Below, one piece after another: positions 25,093-33,459 of a DNA stretch of 38,673 bases. The stretch lies in contig DASZVN010000175.1 in the NCBI GenBank assembly GCA_035547055.1, forward strand, positions 1 to 38,673, read 5' to 3'. Position 1 is the first letter of the stretch. Each line of letters opens with the position of its first letter. Under the pieces are notes generated by a model. It was not told where the DNA came from and did not search any database. It saw only the letters and a list, made by a program, of their open reading frames with translations. The translations under genes and the position numbers were made by a program. The DNA is from DASZVN01 sp035547055 (GTDB lineage: Bacteria > Pseudomonadota > Alphaproteobacteria > Rhizobiales > Methylopilaceae).

Positions 25093-25788
25093 ATGAGCAG
25101 CGCGAGCCTCGCTGCGTCGGCGGGAGCAGGTGGAATGCCGCAAAGGCCAAGGCTGCTCCGGCGCCTGCTGCCGGCCGCGGCGATCGGCGCGGCGCTGGCC
25201 GCCGGGCTCTTCGTCATCGGCTTCGGCATCTTCGTCGCCGCGATTCCCAGGCAGCCGCCCGCGGCCGCCCCGTCGGCCGACGCGGTGGTGGCGCTGACCG
25301 GCGGCGCCGACCGCATCGCCGACGCCGTGGCGCTCCTCGCCAGGGGCCAGGCCGGCCGCCTGCTCATCACCGGCGTCAACCCCGAGACGACCGACCGCGA
25401 GCTGGCGCGGCTGCATCCGCGTTCCGCGGCGCTGCTCGACTGCTGCGTCGACGTCGACCGCCGGGCGCTGAACACTGCCGGCAACGCCATCGAGGCCGGC
25501 GAATGGGTGCGGGCCCGCGGCTTCCACCGCGTCATCGTGGTGACGTCGGCATGGCACATGCCGCGCAGCCTGGTCGAGCTCGGCCGCGAGCTGCCCGGGG
25601 TCGAGCTCGTGCCCTATCCGGTCGTCACCGCACGCTCGGCGCAGAAGGCATGGTGGCGCGACGACGACACCTGGCGGCTCCTCGCCACCGAATACGTCAA
25701 GTACCTCGCGGCGCTGGTGGATATCCGCCTCGCGCCGCAGGTCGCCCCGGACCAGCCCGTTGCCGGCCGCGCCGGCGCGCCGGCCTGA
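25093..25788 (+). CDS. YdcF family (DUF218) membrane-anchored protein
   Basis: A 231-residue protein with one N-terminal membrane segment (LLPAAAIGAALAAGLFVIGF) and a DUF218/YdcF domain. The domain motifs are visible: DAVVALTGGADRIADAVALL, RLLITGV, the NTAGNAIEAGEW helix and VIVVTSAWHMPRSL. The family includes SanA-like envelope proteins and YdcF; the biochemical role is poorly defined. ATG at 25093 has GAGGAG 6 nt upstream, better than an upstream start at 25054. It lies 58 nt after ftsX and 15 nt before plsC in the same direction, an order I recall from other alphaproteobacteria. Confidence 0.87.
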   Translation: MSSASLAASAGAGGMPQRPRLLRRLLPAAAIGAALAAGLFVIGFGIFVAAIPRQPPAAAPSADAVVALTGGADRIADAVALLARGQAGRLLITGVNPETTDRELARLHPRSAALLDCCVDVDRRALNTAGNAIEAGEWVRARGFHRVIVVTSAWHMPRSLVELGRELPGVELVPYPVVTARSAQKAWWRDDDTWRLLATEYVKYLAALVDIRLAPQVAPDQPVAGRAGAPA

Positions 25789-25803
25789 CGCGGGCGGCGC
25801 ACG

Positions 25804-26550
25804 ATGCAGTTCCTTCGCTCGCTCGCCTTCAACGTGCTGGCCTATGCCGGTTTCCTCATCCTCGCGATCCTGTTCCTGCCGACGCTCCTGTTCGGCCGCG
25901 GAGCGGTCTTCGTCGCGGCGCGGACGTGGTCGCGGATGACGCTGTGGCTCCTCGATCGGGTGGCCGGGCTCCGGCTGGAAATCCGGGGCCGGGAGCACCT
26001 GCCGGCCGGCGGCTGCCTGATCGCCTCGAAGCACCAGTCGGCGCTGGAGACCTTCGGCGTGGTGCCCGACGTCGGCGACTTCGCCTTCATCCTGAAGCGC
26101 GAGCTGAACTGGGTGCCGGTGTTCGGCTGGTACACCTCGCGCAGCGGCATGATCGGGATCGACCGCCGCGGCGGCTCGCAGACCCTGCGCCGCCTGCTCG
26201 ACCCCGCCCGCCGCGCCGTCCGCGAGGGCCGGCGCATCATCATCTATCCCGAAGGCACCCGGCGGCCCGTCGGCGCCCGGCCCGACTACAAGTTCGGCGC
26301 GAACTACCTCTACAGCGTGCTCGGCGTCCCCTGCGTCCCCGTGGCAGTCAATACCGGGCTGTTCTGGCCGCGGCGGAGCTTCCGGCGCCTGCCCGGCACG
26401 GCGGTGATCGAGTTTCTCGAGCCGATCCCGCCGGGGCTCGACCGACGCTCCTTCGCGACCGAGCTGCAGAATCGCATCGAGACCGCGACCGCCCGCCTCG
26501 TCGAAGAGGCCCGCGCGGCGGCGGCGCGGCCGGTCGCGGTCACGGCGTGA
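25804..26550 (+). CDS. plsC: 1-acyl-sn-glycerol-3-phosphate acyltransferase
   Basis: Membrane-bound acyltransferase making phosphatidic acid, or a related lysophospholipid acyltransferase. The 248 residues have an N-terminal hydrophobic segment (about 8-35), then acyltransferase block I as KHQSALET, block II around GWYTSRSGMIGIDR, block III YPEGTRRP and block IV VPVAVNTGLFWPR. Block I reads HQSALE rather than the classical NHxxxxD, a form I remember from other alphaproteobacterial PlsC proteins. ATG at 25804 has no strong SD and lies 15 nt after ydcF. The 3' end overlaps the convergent ChaC-type gene by 11 nt. Confidence 0.9.
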   Translation: MQFLRSLAFNVLAYAGFLILAILFLPTLLFGRGAVFVAARTWSRMTLWLLDRVAGLRLEIRGREHLPAGGCLIASKHQSALETFGVVPDVGDFAFILKRELNWVPVFGWYTSRSGMIGIDRRGGSQTLRRLLDPARRAVREGRRIIIYPEGTRRPVGARPDYKFGANYLYSVLGVPCVPVAVNTGLFWPRRSFRRLPGTAVIEFLEPIPPGLDRRSFATELQNRIETATARLVEEARAAAARPVAVTA

Positions 26551-27097
26551 CGGGCTCGAGATGCTCCGCGATCCATGCGAGCTCCGGGTCGTGGACCCCG
26601 AGTTCTTCGAGATGAGCCAGGGTATTCAGGACGTAGTCGCGGTTGGTGCCGGAAATGCCGGCCCCGCCGGCGACCAGCGCGAGCCGCTCGGCCGGCGTCA
26701 GCCGGCCGGCATATTGGGCATGGCGCGGATCGGCGACATAGACCAGCGCGGGAACGCGGCGGCCGTCGGCGAGAAGCGCCGGTCGCACCAGCTCGCGATA
26801 GACGTAGTGGACCAGCTCGCGCTCGCGGAGATAGGCCAGGGTGGCCGTGGCGGCGGCGGCCCCCTCGACCCGATAGGCGACGCCGCGGCAGCTCCCGCCG
26901 CTGTCGAGGCCGAGCACCAGGCCGGGCCGCTCATGGGTGCCGCGATAGAGGTTGGAATAGACGCAGAGCGAGCGATGCCAGCCCGCCATCCGGGCCGGCA
27001 TCCGCTCGGCGAAGGCGAAGCCCGGGCGCCACATCAGCGAGCCGTAGCCGAACACCCAGAGGTCGGCGCTGCCGCCGGGCAGGAGCAACTCCGCCAT
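26540..27097 (-). CDS. Gamma-glutamylcyclotransferase (ChaC-like)
   Basis: A 185-residue ChaC/GGCT-family enzyme that breaks gamma-glutamyl peptides, including glutathione, to 5-oxoproline. The family N-terminus LWVFGYGSLMWRPGF is present; the ERELVHYVYREL segment carries the probable catalytic Glu, and the C-terminus has GTNRDYVLNTLAHLEELGV. ATG at 27095-27097 lacks an SD. It overlaps by two bases the start of the divergent DUF2125 gene (CATG), so each gene's promoter must lie within the other's coding sequence, or a later start is used. The 3' end overlaps plsC. Confidence 0.9.
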   Translation of the reverse strand: MAELLLPGGSADLWVFGYGSLMWRPGFAFAERMPARMAGWHRSLCVYSNLYRGTHERPGLVLGLDSGGSCRGVAYRVEGAAAATATLAYLRERELVHYVYRELVRPALLADGRRVPALVYVADPRHAQYAGRLTPAERLALVAGGAGISGTNRDYVLNTLAHLEELGVHDPELAWIAEHLEPVTP

Positions 27098-28121
27098 GAC
27101 TGAGCGCCGCGAGGGCCGCCGCTTTCCCTGGGTGGTGCTGCCGACCATCGTGCTCGTGGTCCTTATCGCCGGCTGGTCGGCCTGGTGGTTCCATGCCGCC
27201 GGCCGCGTCGGGACGGTGATCGATTCGTGGCTGAAGCGCGAGTCCGCGGCAGGCCGCGAGGTCGATTGCGCCGACCGCAGCGTCGGCGGCTTCCCGTTCG
27301 AGGTCGTGGTGCGGTGTCGCACCATCGCGGTGACCGTGCCGGGCGACCCGACGCCGGTGGTCGCCCGCGCCGCCGGCTTCGTCGGGCTGGCCCAGGTCTA
27401 CGACCCCCGCCACATCATCGTCGAGCTGACCGGCCCGATGCAGGTGGGCGCGGCCGGAAAGCCGCCGGTCGTCGAACTGAGCTGGAAGCTCGCCGAGGCG
27501 AGCGTGATCGGGGCGCCCGATGCGGCCGACCAGCGGCTGTCGCTCGTGATCGAGGAGCCCCGCCTCGCCGCCCTCGATGCCGGCACCCGTGCCGAGGTCG
27601 CCGGCGCCGAGCACCTGGAGCTCCACGCCCGGCCCGATCCCCGGACAGCGGCCGCCGTCGACCTCGTCGCCGCGGCGACCGGCATCACGGCGCCGACCAT
27701 TCGCGACCGCCTCGGCGGGCCGCTCGACGGCGAGCTCCAGGTTCAGGCCACGGGCCTCAGCCAGCTGCCGCCGGCGAGCCTCGCCGATCTCCTGCGCCGC
27801 TTCGCCGCGGCCGGCGGCCAGCTCAACGTGGCGCTGCTGCGCCTCACCGCGCCCGAAATGGCCGCGGAGGGGCACGGCACGCTCGCCCTTGATCCCGACG
27901 GGCGGCCGGAGGGCGACCTCGCCGTCACCGGGCGGGTCGCCCCGGCGGTGCTGGACGATCTCCTCGGCCGGGAGGCCGCCGCAGCCCGCCTCGGCCTCGG
28001 CCTGCTCGGCGAGCCCGCGGTGCTCGGCGGGAAGCCGGCGACGACCGTCCACCTCGCCGTCCGGCACGGCAAGCTGACCCTCGGGCCGCTCAAGCTCGGC
28101 CGCCTTCCCCCGCTGTTCTGA
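27096..28121 (+). CDS. DUF2125 family membrane-anchored protein
   Basis: A 341-residue protein. It has an N-terminal membrane segment (VVLPTIVLVVLIAGWSAWWF) and a large exported beta-rich domain of the DUF2125 family. Typical features are the DCADRSVGGFPFEVVVRCR region, the LAQVYDPRHIIVELTGP segment and the C-terminal LGPLKLGRLPPLF. The role is unknown; the family is confined largely to alphaproteobacteria. AGGAG lies about 10 nt before ATG at 27096, inside the divergent ChaC-type gene. The gene ends before a repeat-rich gap of 290 nt. Confidence 0.88.
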   Translation: MTERREGRRFPWVVLPTIVLVVLIAGWSAWWFHAAGRVGTVIDSWLKRESAAGREVDCADRSVGGFPFEVVVRCRTIAVTVPGDPTPVVARAAGFVGLAQVYDPRHIIVELTGPMQVGAAGKPPVVELSWKLAEASVIGAPDAADQRLSLVIEEPRLAALDAGTRAEVAGAEHLELHARPDPRTAAAVDLVAAATGITAPTIRDRLGGPLDGELQVQATGLSQLPPASLADLLRRFAAAGGQLNVALLRLTAPEMAAEGHGTLALDPDGRPEGDLAVTGRVAPAVLDDLLGREAAAARLGLGLLGEPAVLGGKPATTVHLAVRHGKLTLGPLKLGRLPPLF

Positions 28122-28138
28122 CGAGACGGCGCTCCCTT

Positions 28139-28312
28139 GCAGGGTGGGCAGGCGTAGCCGGCCCACCTCCGGCGGCCACGCTCCCTCCGCCATGCTTCGC
28201 ATGGTCCCCCTCCCTGTCTGCGACGGGGAGGATCCGGCGCCCCACAGCGAGGCGGAGGGCCCTTGCCGCCGGCGCCGGCCGTGGGCATCGGCGTTGCGGA
28301 CGCCCACCCTGC
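28139..28312. repeat. Nested intergenic repeat: GCAGGGTGGGC element interrupted by a second repeat
   Basis: Outer arms GCAGGGTGGGCA (28139-28150) and GCCCACCCTGC (28302-28312) match the two ends of the intact 62-bp element at 34856-34917. The inner boundaries GCCCAC (28161-28166) and GTGGGCATCG (28281-28290) match the sequence on each side of that element's centre. The 114 nt between them belong to another family, with CCATGC-TTC-GCATGG at 28190-28204 and CTGTCTGCGACGGGGAGGA, also seen at 30097-30149. There is no gene in the 28122-28411 gap. Confidence 0.7.
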
Positions 28313-28411
28313 GGTCGTCGCTCGCGCTTAACCCAATTTAGAGAAGCCGCCGCCTAGGCTCCCGCTGGGCAAGGGCGAGCGCGCAAAGGTGCGCGTCCGC
28401 AGGGGAGTTTC

Positions 28412-29179
28412 ATGGATCTCGCCACCATCATCGGCTTCGTGGTCGCGACCGGCGTCGTCTCGACGCTGATCCTGCTGGGCGGCAGCTTCGGCATGTTCAT
28501 CAGCGACCATGCGCTGATCGTGGTGTTCGGCGGGGCCATCGCCGCGACCTTCATCCGCTTCCCGATGCCCCAGATCATGCACGGCTTCCCCACCGCGCTG
28601 AAGCTGGCCTTCTCGATGCGCAAGGTGAAGACCCGCGACCTCGTCGACGAGATTGGCCAGCTCGCCGACATCGCCCGCAAGCAGGGTCCGCTCGGGCTGG
28701 AGGCCGTGAACCCGAGCGACCCGTTCCTGGCCAAGGGCGTGCGCCAGATCGCCGACGGCTACGACGCGGAGTTCATCCGCGAGAGCCTGGAGCGCGAGCG
28801 CGACCTGTTCCTGGAGCGGCTCGAGGAGGGCGAGAAGATCTTCCGCTCGATCGGCGACTGCGCGCCCGCCTTCGGCATGGTCGGCACGCTGATCGGCATG
28901 ATCGAGATGTTCGCCAACATGCAGGACCCCTCGAAGCTGGGTCCCTTCATGGCGACGGCGCTGCTGGCGACGCTCTACGGCGCGATCGTGCAGAACTTCA
29001 TCGGCATCCCGATCGCCGACAAGCTCAAGCTGAAATTCGCCGAGGAGGAGCTGTCGCAGACGCTGATCATCGACGGCCTCCTCCAGATCCGCGAGTCGAA
29101 GAGCCCGGCCCTGGTGCGCGAGATGCTGCTCGCGTATCTCCCGGAGAAACACCGCACCGAGCTCGCCGAGGCGGCCTGA
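28412..29179 (+). CDS. motA: Flagellar motor stator protein MotA/PomA type
   Basis: Stator channel subunit that couples ion flow to flagellar rotation. The 255-residue length is that of the PomA-like branch, shorter than E. coli MotA. Four membrane segments are visible: two near the N-terminus (IIGFVVATGVVSTLILLGG and ALIVVFGGAIAATFI) and two after the cytoplasmic loop (APAFGMVGTLIGMIEMF and ATALLATLYGAIVQNF). The loop holds the charged torque region (ERERDLFLERLEEGEKIF). ATG at 28412 has CAGGGGAG just upstream. motB follows after 9 nt. Whether H+ or Na+ drives it cannot be told from sequence alone. Confidence 0.92.
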   Translation: MDLATIIGFVVATGVVSTLILLGGSFGMFISDHALIVVFGGAIAATFIRFPMPQIMHGFPTALKLAFSMRKVKTRDLVDEIGQLADIARKQGPLGLEAVNPSDPFLAKGVRQIADGYDAEFIRESLERERDLFLERLEEGEKIFRSIGDCAPAFGMVGTLIGMIEMFANMQDPSKLGPFMATALLATLYGAIVQNFIGIPIADKLKLKFAEEELSQTLIIDGLLQIRESKSPALVREMLLAYLPEKHRTELAEAA

Positions 29180-29188
29180 GGCCGGCCG

Positions 29189-30010
29189 ATGGCACGCAAG
29201 AAGCACGAAGCCCACGGCGGCCACGGCTGGTACGTCACCTTCGCCGACCTCATGGGCCTGCTCATGAGCTTCTTTGTCATGCTGGTGGCCTTCTCCACCC
29301 AGGACAAGGAGAAGCTGAAGATGATCGCGGGCTCGATGCGCGACGCCTTCGGCGTGCAGGAGACGCCGGCCCAGGCGGCGATCATCGAGATCAACGGCAT
29401 CCCGGTCCGAGGCGCGACCAAGAACGTCATCAAGACCGACCCCGAGGACGCCACCAACCGCCCCGGCCCGATCGAGAAGAAGCTCGACCGCAAGCCCTCG
29501 CCGGTCCGCCGCGACATCCGCTACGCCACCGCCGCGGCGAGCCTGCGCCAGGCGCTCCAGGAGATGCCAGAGATCGCCGCCCTGTCGCGCCAGATCCTGG
29601 TCGAGGAGCGGCCCGAGGGGGTGGCGCTGCAACTGATGGACCAGGACGGCCGCTCGATGTTCGCCGAGGGCTCGAAAGAGCCCTACGACCGCATCCGCAC
29701 GGTGCTGAAGGCGGTGGCGCCGGCGCTCCGCGACGCGCCGTTCCGCATCAGCGTCATCGGCCACACCGCCGCGATGGCGGTGCCGACCGACAAGGCCTAC
29801 GGCCCGTGGGAGCTCTCCGCCGACCGCGCCAACGCGGTGCGCCAGCTCCTGATGCAGGACGGCGTGCCGGCCGACAAGTTCTACTCGGTGGTCGGCCGGG
29901 CCGACACCGATCCCCTGTTCCCGGACGATCCGTCGCTGCCGCCCAACCGGCGCATCACCATCCTCCTGATGCAGGAAGCGCCCCCCGCCCCGCCGGACAT
30001 GAAGCCGTAG
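29189..30010 (+). CDS. motB: Flagellar motor stator protein MotB/PomB type
   Basis: Peptidoglycan-anchored stator partner of MotA. The 273 residues have a short cytoplasmic N-terminus, one membrane helix (VTFADLMGLLMSFFVMLV) with the channel Asp20, and a long periplasmic linker. A C-terminal OmpA-like domain (FRISVIGHTAA, WELSADRANAVRQLL, FYSVVGRADTDPL, NRRITILLMQE) binds peptidoglycan. A GAGG motif lies before ATG at 29189. The pair stands alone without other flagellar or chemotaxis genes in the window. Confidence 0.93.
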   Translation: MARKKHEAHGGHGWYVTFADLMGLLMSFFVMLVAFSTQDKEKLKMIAGSMRDAFGVQETPAQAAIIEINGIPVRGATKNVIKTDPEDATNRPGPIEKKLDRKPSPVRRDIRYATAAASLRQALQEMPEIAALSRQILVEERPEGVALQLMDQDGRSMFAEGSKEPYDRIRTVLKAVAPALRDAPFRISVIGHTAAMAVPTDKAYGPWELSADRANAVRQLLMQDGVPADKFYSVVGRADTDPLFPDDPSLPPNRRITILLMQEAPPAPPDMKP

Positions 30011-30033
30011 CTCGGCAGGCCGTTCACGTCCGC

Positions 30034-30235
30034 AGGGTGGGCATCAGCAAGCCGATGCCCCGACGTGGGGCGTCCAAATCCGATAGACGTGGTGCCCCCT
30101 CCACCATGCTTCGCATGGTCCCGCTCCCCCGTCTGCGACAGGGGAGGAACTGTCGCCGGCCGCGACGTCAATCCTCCCCTGCGAAGCGGGGGAGGTGGCG
30201 AGCGCAGCGAGCCGGAAGGGGCCCGAACCTGCCTG
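30034..30235. repeat. Composite intergenic repeat after motB
   Basis: A mosaic of three repeat types: GCAGGGTGGGCATC (30034-30047), one end of the element intact at 34856; CCATGC-TTC-GCATGG (30104-30118) with GTCTGCGACAGGGGAGGA, as at 28190-28232; and a unit with CCTCCCC...GGGGGAGG followed by TGGCGAGCGCAGCGAGCCGG (30172-30220), found inverted at 36057-36108. The unit fills the 229-nt gap between motB and the convergent aldo/keto reductase gene and may act as a terminator for both. Confidence 0.7.
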
Positions 30236-30239
30236 GGCC

Positions 30240-31187
30240 TCACGCGCTGGCCGCGTCCAAGCGGGCGACGGCGTCGGCGGAGAGGGTGAGGTTGGCGGCC
30301 CCGATCAGCTCGGCGAGCTGCTCGGGCCGGGTGGCGCTGGCGATCGGGGCGGCGACGCCATGGGCCACGAGCCAGGCCAGCGACACCTGGGCCGGGGTCG
30401 CGCGCGCCGCCGCGGCGACCTCGTCGAGCGCCGCCAGGATCCGCATGCCGCGGGCGTCCATCATGTCCTTGACCCGATAGGCCCGTGCCCGGCCTTCCAG
30501 ATCACCCGCCTTGCGGTACTTGCCGGTGAGGAAGCCGCTCGCGAGCGAGAAATAGCTGATGACGCCGACGTTCTCGCGGCGGCACAGCTCCTGCTCCGGG
30601 CCTTCGAACTTGTCGCGGTCGTAGAGATTGTACCAGGGCTGATAGCTCTCGTAGCGCGGCAGCCCCGCCTCGCGGCTGAGGCGGAGCGCCTCGCCGAGCC
30701 GCTCGACCGAAAAGTTCGAGGCGCCGATCGCCCGCACCTTGCCCTGCCGGATCAGCGCGGCATAGGCCTCGAGCGTCTCCGCGACGGGCGTTGCCGGGTC
30801 GTCGCGATGCGACTGGTAGAGGTCGATGCGGTCGGTCCGGAGGCGGCGCAGCGACTGCTCGACCTCGCGCAGGATATAGGCCTTCGACAGCCCGCTTTCG
30901 CCCGGCGCCATCTCGATGCCGACCTTGGTCGCGAGCACGATCTTGTCGCGGCGGCCGCCGCCCTGGGCCAGCCACGCGCCGATGATCTCCTCGGACTGGC
31001 CGACGCGGTTGCCGGCATGCATCTTCATGTAGACATCGGCGGTGTCGACGAGGTTCAGCCCGGCGTCGACGAAGGCGTCGAGCAGACGGTGCGACATCGC
31101 CTGGTCGGCCGTCCAGCCGAACACGTTGCCGCCGAAGGCGAGCGGTCCGACCATCAGGCCGGACCGGCCGAGTTCACGCTTGATCAC
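30240..31187 (-). CDS. Aldo/keto reductase
   Basis: NADPH-dependent oxidoreductase with a TIM barrel, 315 residues. The catalytic tetrad is visible: Asp and Tyr in NLVDTADVY, Lys in KIVLATKVG and His in LYQSHRDDP. The C-terminal cofactor-binding region is IASATRPEQL. GTG at 31185-31187 (VIKRELGRSGL) is preferred because GGAGG lies 9 nt upstream and it gives the usual family start. ATG at 31194-31196 is directly adjacent to that SD, too close for use. It resembles members acting on aldehydes or sugar derivatives; the substrate is unknown. It is convergent with motAB and is the last gene of a minus-strand stretch with a choline-dehydrogenase-like gene 561 nt upstream. Confidence 0.9.
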   Translation of the reverse strand: MIKRELGRSGLMVGPLAFGGNVFGWTADQAMSHRLLDAFVDAGLNLVDTADVYMKMHAGNRVGQSEEIIGAWLAQGGGRRDKIVLATKVGIEMAPGESGLSKAYILREVEQSLRRLRTDRIDLYQSHRDDPATPVAETLEAYAALIRQGKVRAIGASNFSVERLGEALRLSREAGLPRYESYQPWYNLYDRDKFEGPEQELCRRENVGVISYFSLASGFLTGKYRKAGDLEGRARAYRVKDMMDARGMRILAALDEVAAAARATPAQVSLAWLVAHGVAAPIASATRPEQLAELIGAANLTLSADAVARLDAASA

Positions 31188-31196
31188 CGGCTGCAT

Positions 31197-31747
31197 CCTC
31201 CATCGTTGTCATCGGCGCCTGCCGCGCCGGCCACGCTTCGCCGTTGCCGCGGCCGAAATCGGCCCGGGTGACGGGAGCACGGAGCGCGGCGGACCGGGTG
31301 GTCCGCCATCCCGGTCGATGGCCGGGACCAGGCGACCCGTCTCCGGCGAGCAGCCGGCGAACGAGTCGATATGTTTCTTCACCCACCAAAGGCCGGCTCG
31401 CCCGGCGCTCCGCACGCGGTGTTTCCAGGCTTGCTCCGTCACGAACCCCTGGAGGTCGGAGACTTGCTAACCTCCACTGCGCGAGGACCCAGCGGCGCCT
31501 CTCCGGATGGAGAAAGCGCCGCCTTATCCCCTGTGATCCGAGCACGTCGGACCGGAGTTGAACGGCTTGGGCCGCCGACGGCGCGGGTGCGTTACGTCCG
31601 CCTCCGCCGGCCACCGCATCCTCGCCCGCGCGCCGTACGCCGCGGAACGCCCCGTCGTCGGGTGAAGACCGGCGGACGATACCGGCGGCGCGGAGGGTGG
31701 GGATAGATTCGGCAAGCTTTTTTCTCGGTGCTCGGCGCTTGCGCCGG
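31197..31747. other. 551-bp gap without a confident gene
   Basis: No protein family or known RNA was recognised on either strand. Overlapping short frames exist. One minus-strand GTG frame at 31209-31442 (start MTEQAWKHRVRSAGRAGLW) looks briefly protein-like but then becomes low-complexity Pro/Gly/Arg. The middle part (about 31370-31560) is less GC-rich and more structured than the surroundings. It could be a decayed gene, a small RNA or a leader. Confidence 0.4.
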
Positions 31748-33382
31748 TCAGGCCGCCTCGGCGACCGAGGCCGGCGTCAGCGCGGCTCTCCCGCGGATCA
31801 TGTCGGCGGCCTTTTCGGCGATCATGATGGTGGGGGCGTTGGTGTGGCCGCCGATCACGGTCGGCATCACCGAGGCGTCGACCACCCGGAGGCCGTCGAT
31901 CCCGCGCACGCGGAGCGCCGGGTCGACCACCGCGCGCTCGTCGGTGCCCATCGTGCAGGTGCCGACCGGGTGGTGGCCGAGATCGACCGTCTTGCGGAGA
32001 TAGGCATCGAGCTCGGCGCCGGACTGGACGTCCCTGCCCGGCTTGTTCTCGCCAGCGATCAGGCTCGCCAGCGGCTCGGTGGCGTAGAGCTCGCGGGCGA
32101 TGCGGATGCCGGCCCGCATCACGGTGCGGTCGTTCTCGCTGGCGAGGAGGTTGAACAGGATCGCCGCCTTGTCGGCCGGATCGGCAGAACGCAGCGTGAC
32201 CTCGCCTCGGCTCTCCGGGTGGAGGATGCTCGGGCAGCATTCGAGCGCATGGGCCTGGCTCGGCTTGACCACCGGGAACCATTCCTCGGCGTCGAGCCGG
32301 ACCGGATTGCAGAAGATCTCCAGATCCGGCCGCTCCAGCTCCGGCCGGCTCTTGACGAAACCGAGCGCGGTCAGCGGCTGGTTCGCCATCATGCCGTTCT
32401 TGAACAGGCGCCACTGGATGGTGCCGAGGGCGAGCTTGTCCCAGCGGAGCTGGGACAGATAGGTGATCGGGTCCTTCGTCGCGAACTGGACGTAGGTGAT
32501 GATATGCTCCTGGAGGTTCTTGCCGACGCCCGGAAGGTCGTGCACCGGGGCGACGCCCTTCGCGCGGATCTCGTCCGCCGGCCCGATGCCCGACAGCAGC
32601 AGGACGTGCGGCGAGTTGTAGGCGCCGCCCGACAGGATGACCTCGCGGGCGGCCCGCACCGTCTCGACCCTGCCGTCGTGGCTGAACTCGACGCCGGTCG
32701 CGCGGCCGCCCTCGACGACGACGCGGTGCACCAGCGCGCCGGTGTGGACGGTGAGGTTCGGCCGCATCATTGCCGGGCGGAGATAGGCCCGCGCGGCGCT
32801 GGAGCGGCGGCCCTTGCGGACGGTGAAGTCGACCCCGCCGAAGCCCTCGGCCTCGGCGCCGTTGACGTCGTCGGTGACGGGATAGCCGGCGCGCTTCGCC
32901 GCCGCCATGAAGACGTCGAAATGGAGCCCGGCCGGGTCGATCCGGTCGACCTCCAGCGGACCCGCGCCGCCGTGGTACGCGGTCTCGCCGCGCCAGTTCG
33001 ACTCGGCCTTCTTGAAATAGGGCAGCACGTCGGCGAAGCCCCAGCCGGCGCAGCCCATCTGGCGCCACTGGTCGTAGTCGCGCGGATGGCCGCGGAGATA
33101 GAGCATGCCGTTGATCGAGGACGAGCCGCCGAGCGTCTTGCCGCGCGGCGTCATGATGCGGCGGTCGTCGCAGAAAGGCTCGGGCTCGGAGAGGTAGTTC
33201 CAGTTGTGCGCCGGGCCGCGCCAGATCTTGCGCCAGCCGAGCGGCATCTCCATCCAGATCGAGCTGTCCGGCCCGCCGGCCTCGAGCAGGAGGACGGTCG
33301 CGCCGGCATCCTCGGTCAGCCGGTTGGCGAGGACGCAGCCGGCCGAGCCGGCCCCGACGATGACGTAGTCGTACCCGTTCAT
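31748..33382 (-). CDS. GMC oxidoreductase, choline dehydrogenase-like
   Basis: FAD-dependent alcohol dehydrogenase of the BetA/AlkJ branch of the GMC family, 544 residues. Motifs: FAD-binding VGAGSAGCVLANRL near the start, LLLEAGG, the GMC signature GKTLGGSSSINGMLYLRG, the second signature GAYNSPHVLLLSGIGP, and the C-terminal catalytic region HHPVGTCTMG with NAPTIMIAEKAADMI. ATG at 33380-33382 has GGGGAGG 5 nt upstream. Choline is only one possible substrate: no betaine aldehyde dehydrogenase or choline transporter is near, so a wider alcohol dehydrogenase role is as likely. It lies downstream of an enolase-superfamily gene, separated by a repeat. Confidence 0.9.
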   Translation of the reverse strand: MNGYDYVIVGAGSAGCVLANRLTEDAGATVLLLEAGGPDSSIWMEMPLGWRKIWRGPAHNWNYLSEPEPFCDDRRIMTPRGKTLGGSSSINGMLYLRGHPRDYDQWRQMGCAGWGFADVLPYFKKAESNWRGETAYHGGAGPLEVDRIDPAGLHFDVFMAAAKRAGYPVTDDVNGAEAEGFGGVDFTVRKGRRSSAARAYLRPAMMRPNLTVHTGALVHRVVVEGGRATGVEFSHDGRVETVRAAREVILSGGAYNSPHVLLLSGIGPADEIRAKGVAPVHDLPGVGKNLQEHIITYVQFATKDPITYLSQLRWDKLALGTIQWRLFKNGMMANQPLTALGFVKSRPELERPDLEIFCNPVRLDAEEWFPVVKPSQAHALECCPSILHPESRGEVTLRSADPADKAAILFNLLASENDRTVMRAGIRIARELYATEPLASLIAGENKPGRDVQSGAELDAYLRKTVDLGHHPVGTCTMGTDERAVVDPALRVRGIDGLRVVDASVMPTVIGGHTNAPTIMIAEKAADMIRGRAALTPASVAEAA

Positions 33383-33459
33383 GGCCGCCTCCCCGCCGGC
33401 CGCCGTTCCGGCCGCGCGCGGCGGAGCATGGCATGGCGGCGGCGAAAGCGACAACCGCC

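Noticed and set aside
31197..31747. 6S RNA, SRP RNA, RNase P RNA or tmRNA in the long gap
   Set aside because: None of the conserved core segments I know for these RNAs could be found on either strand.
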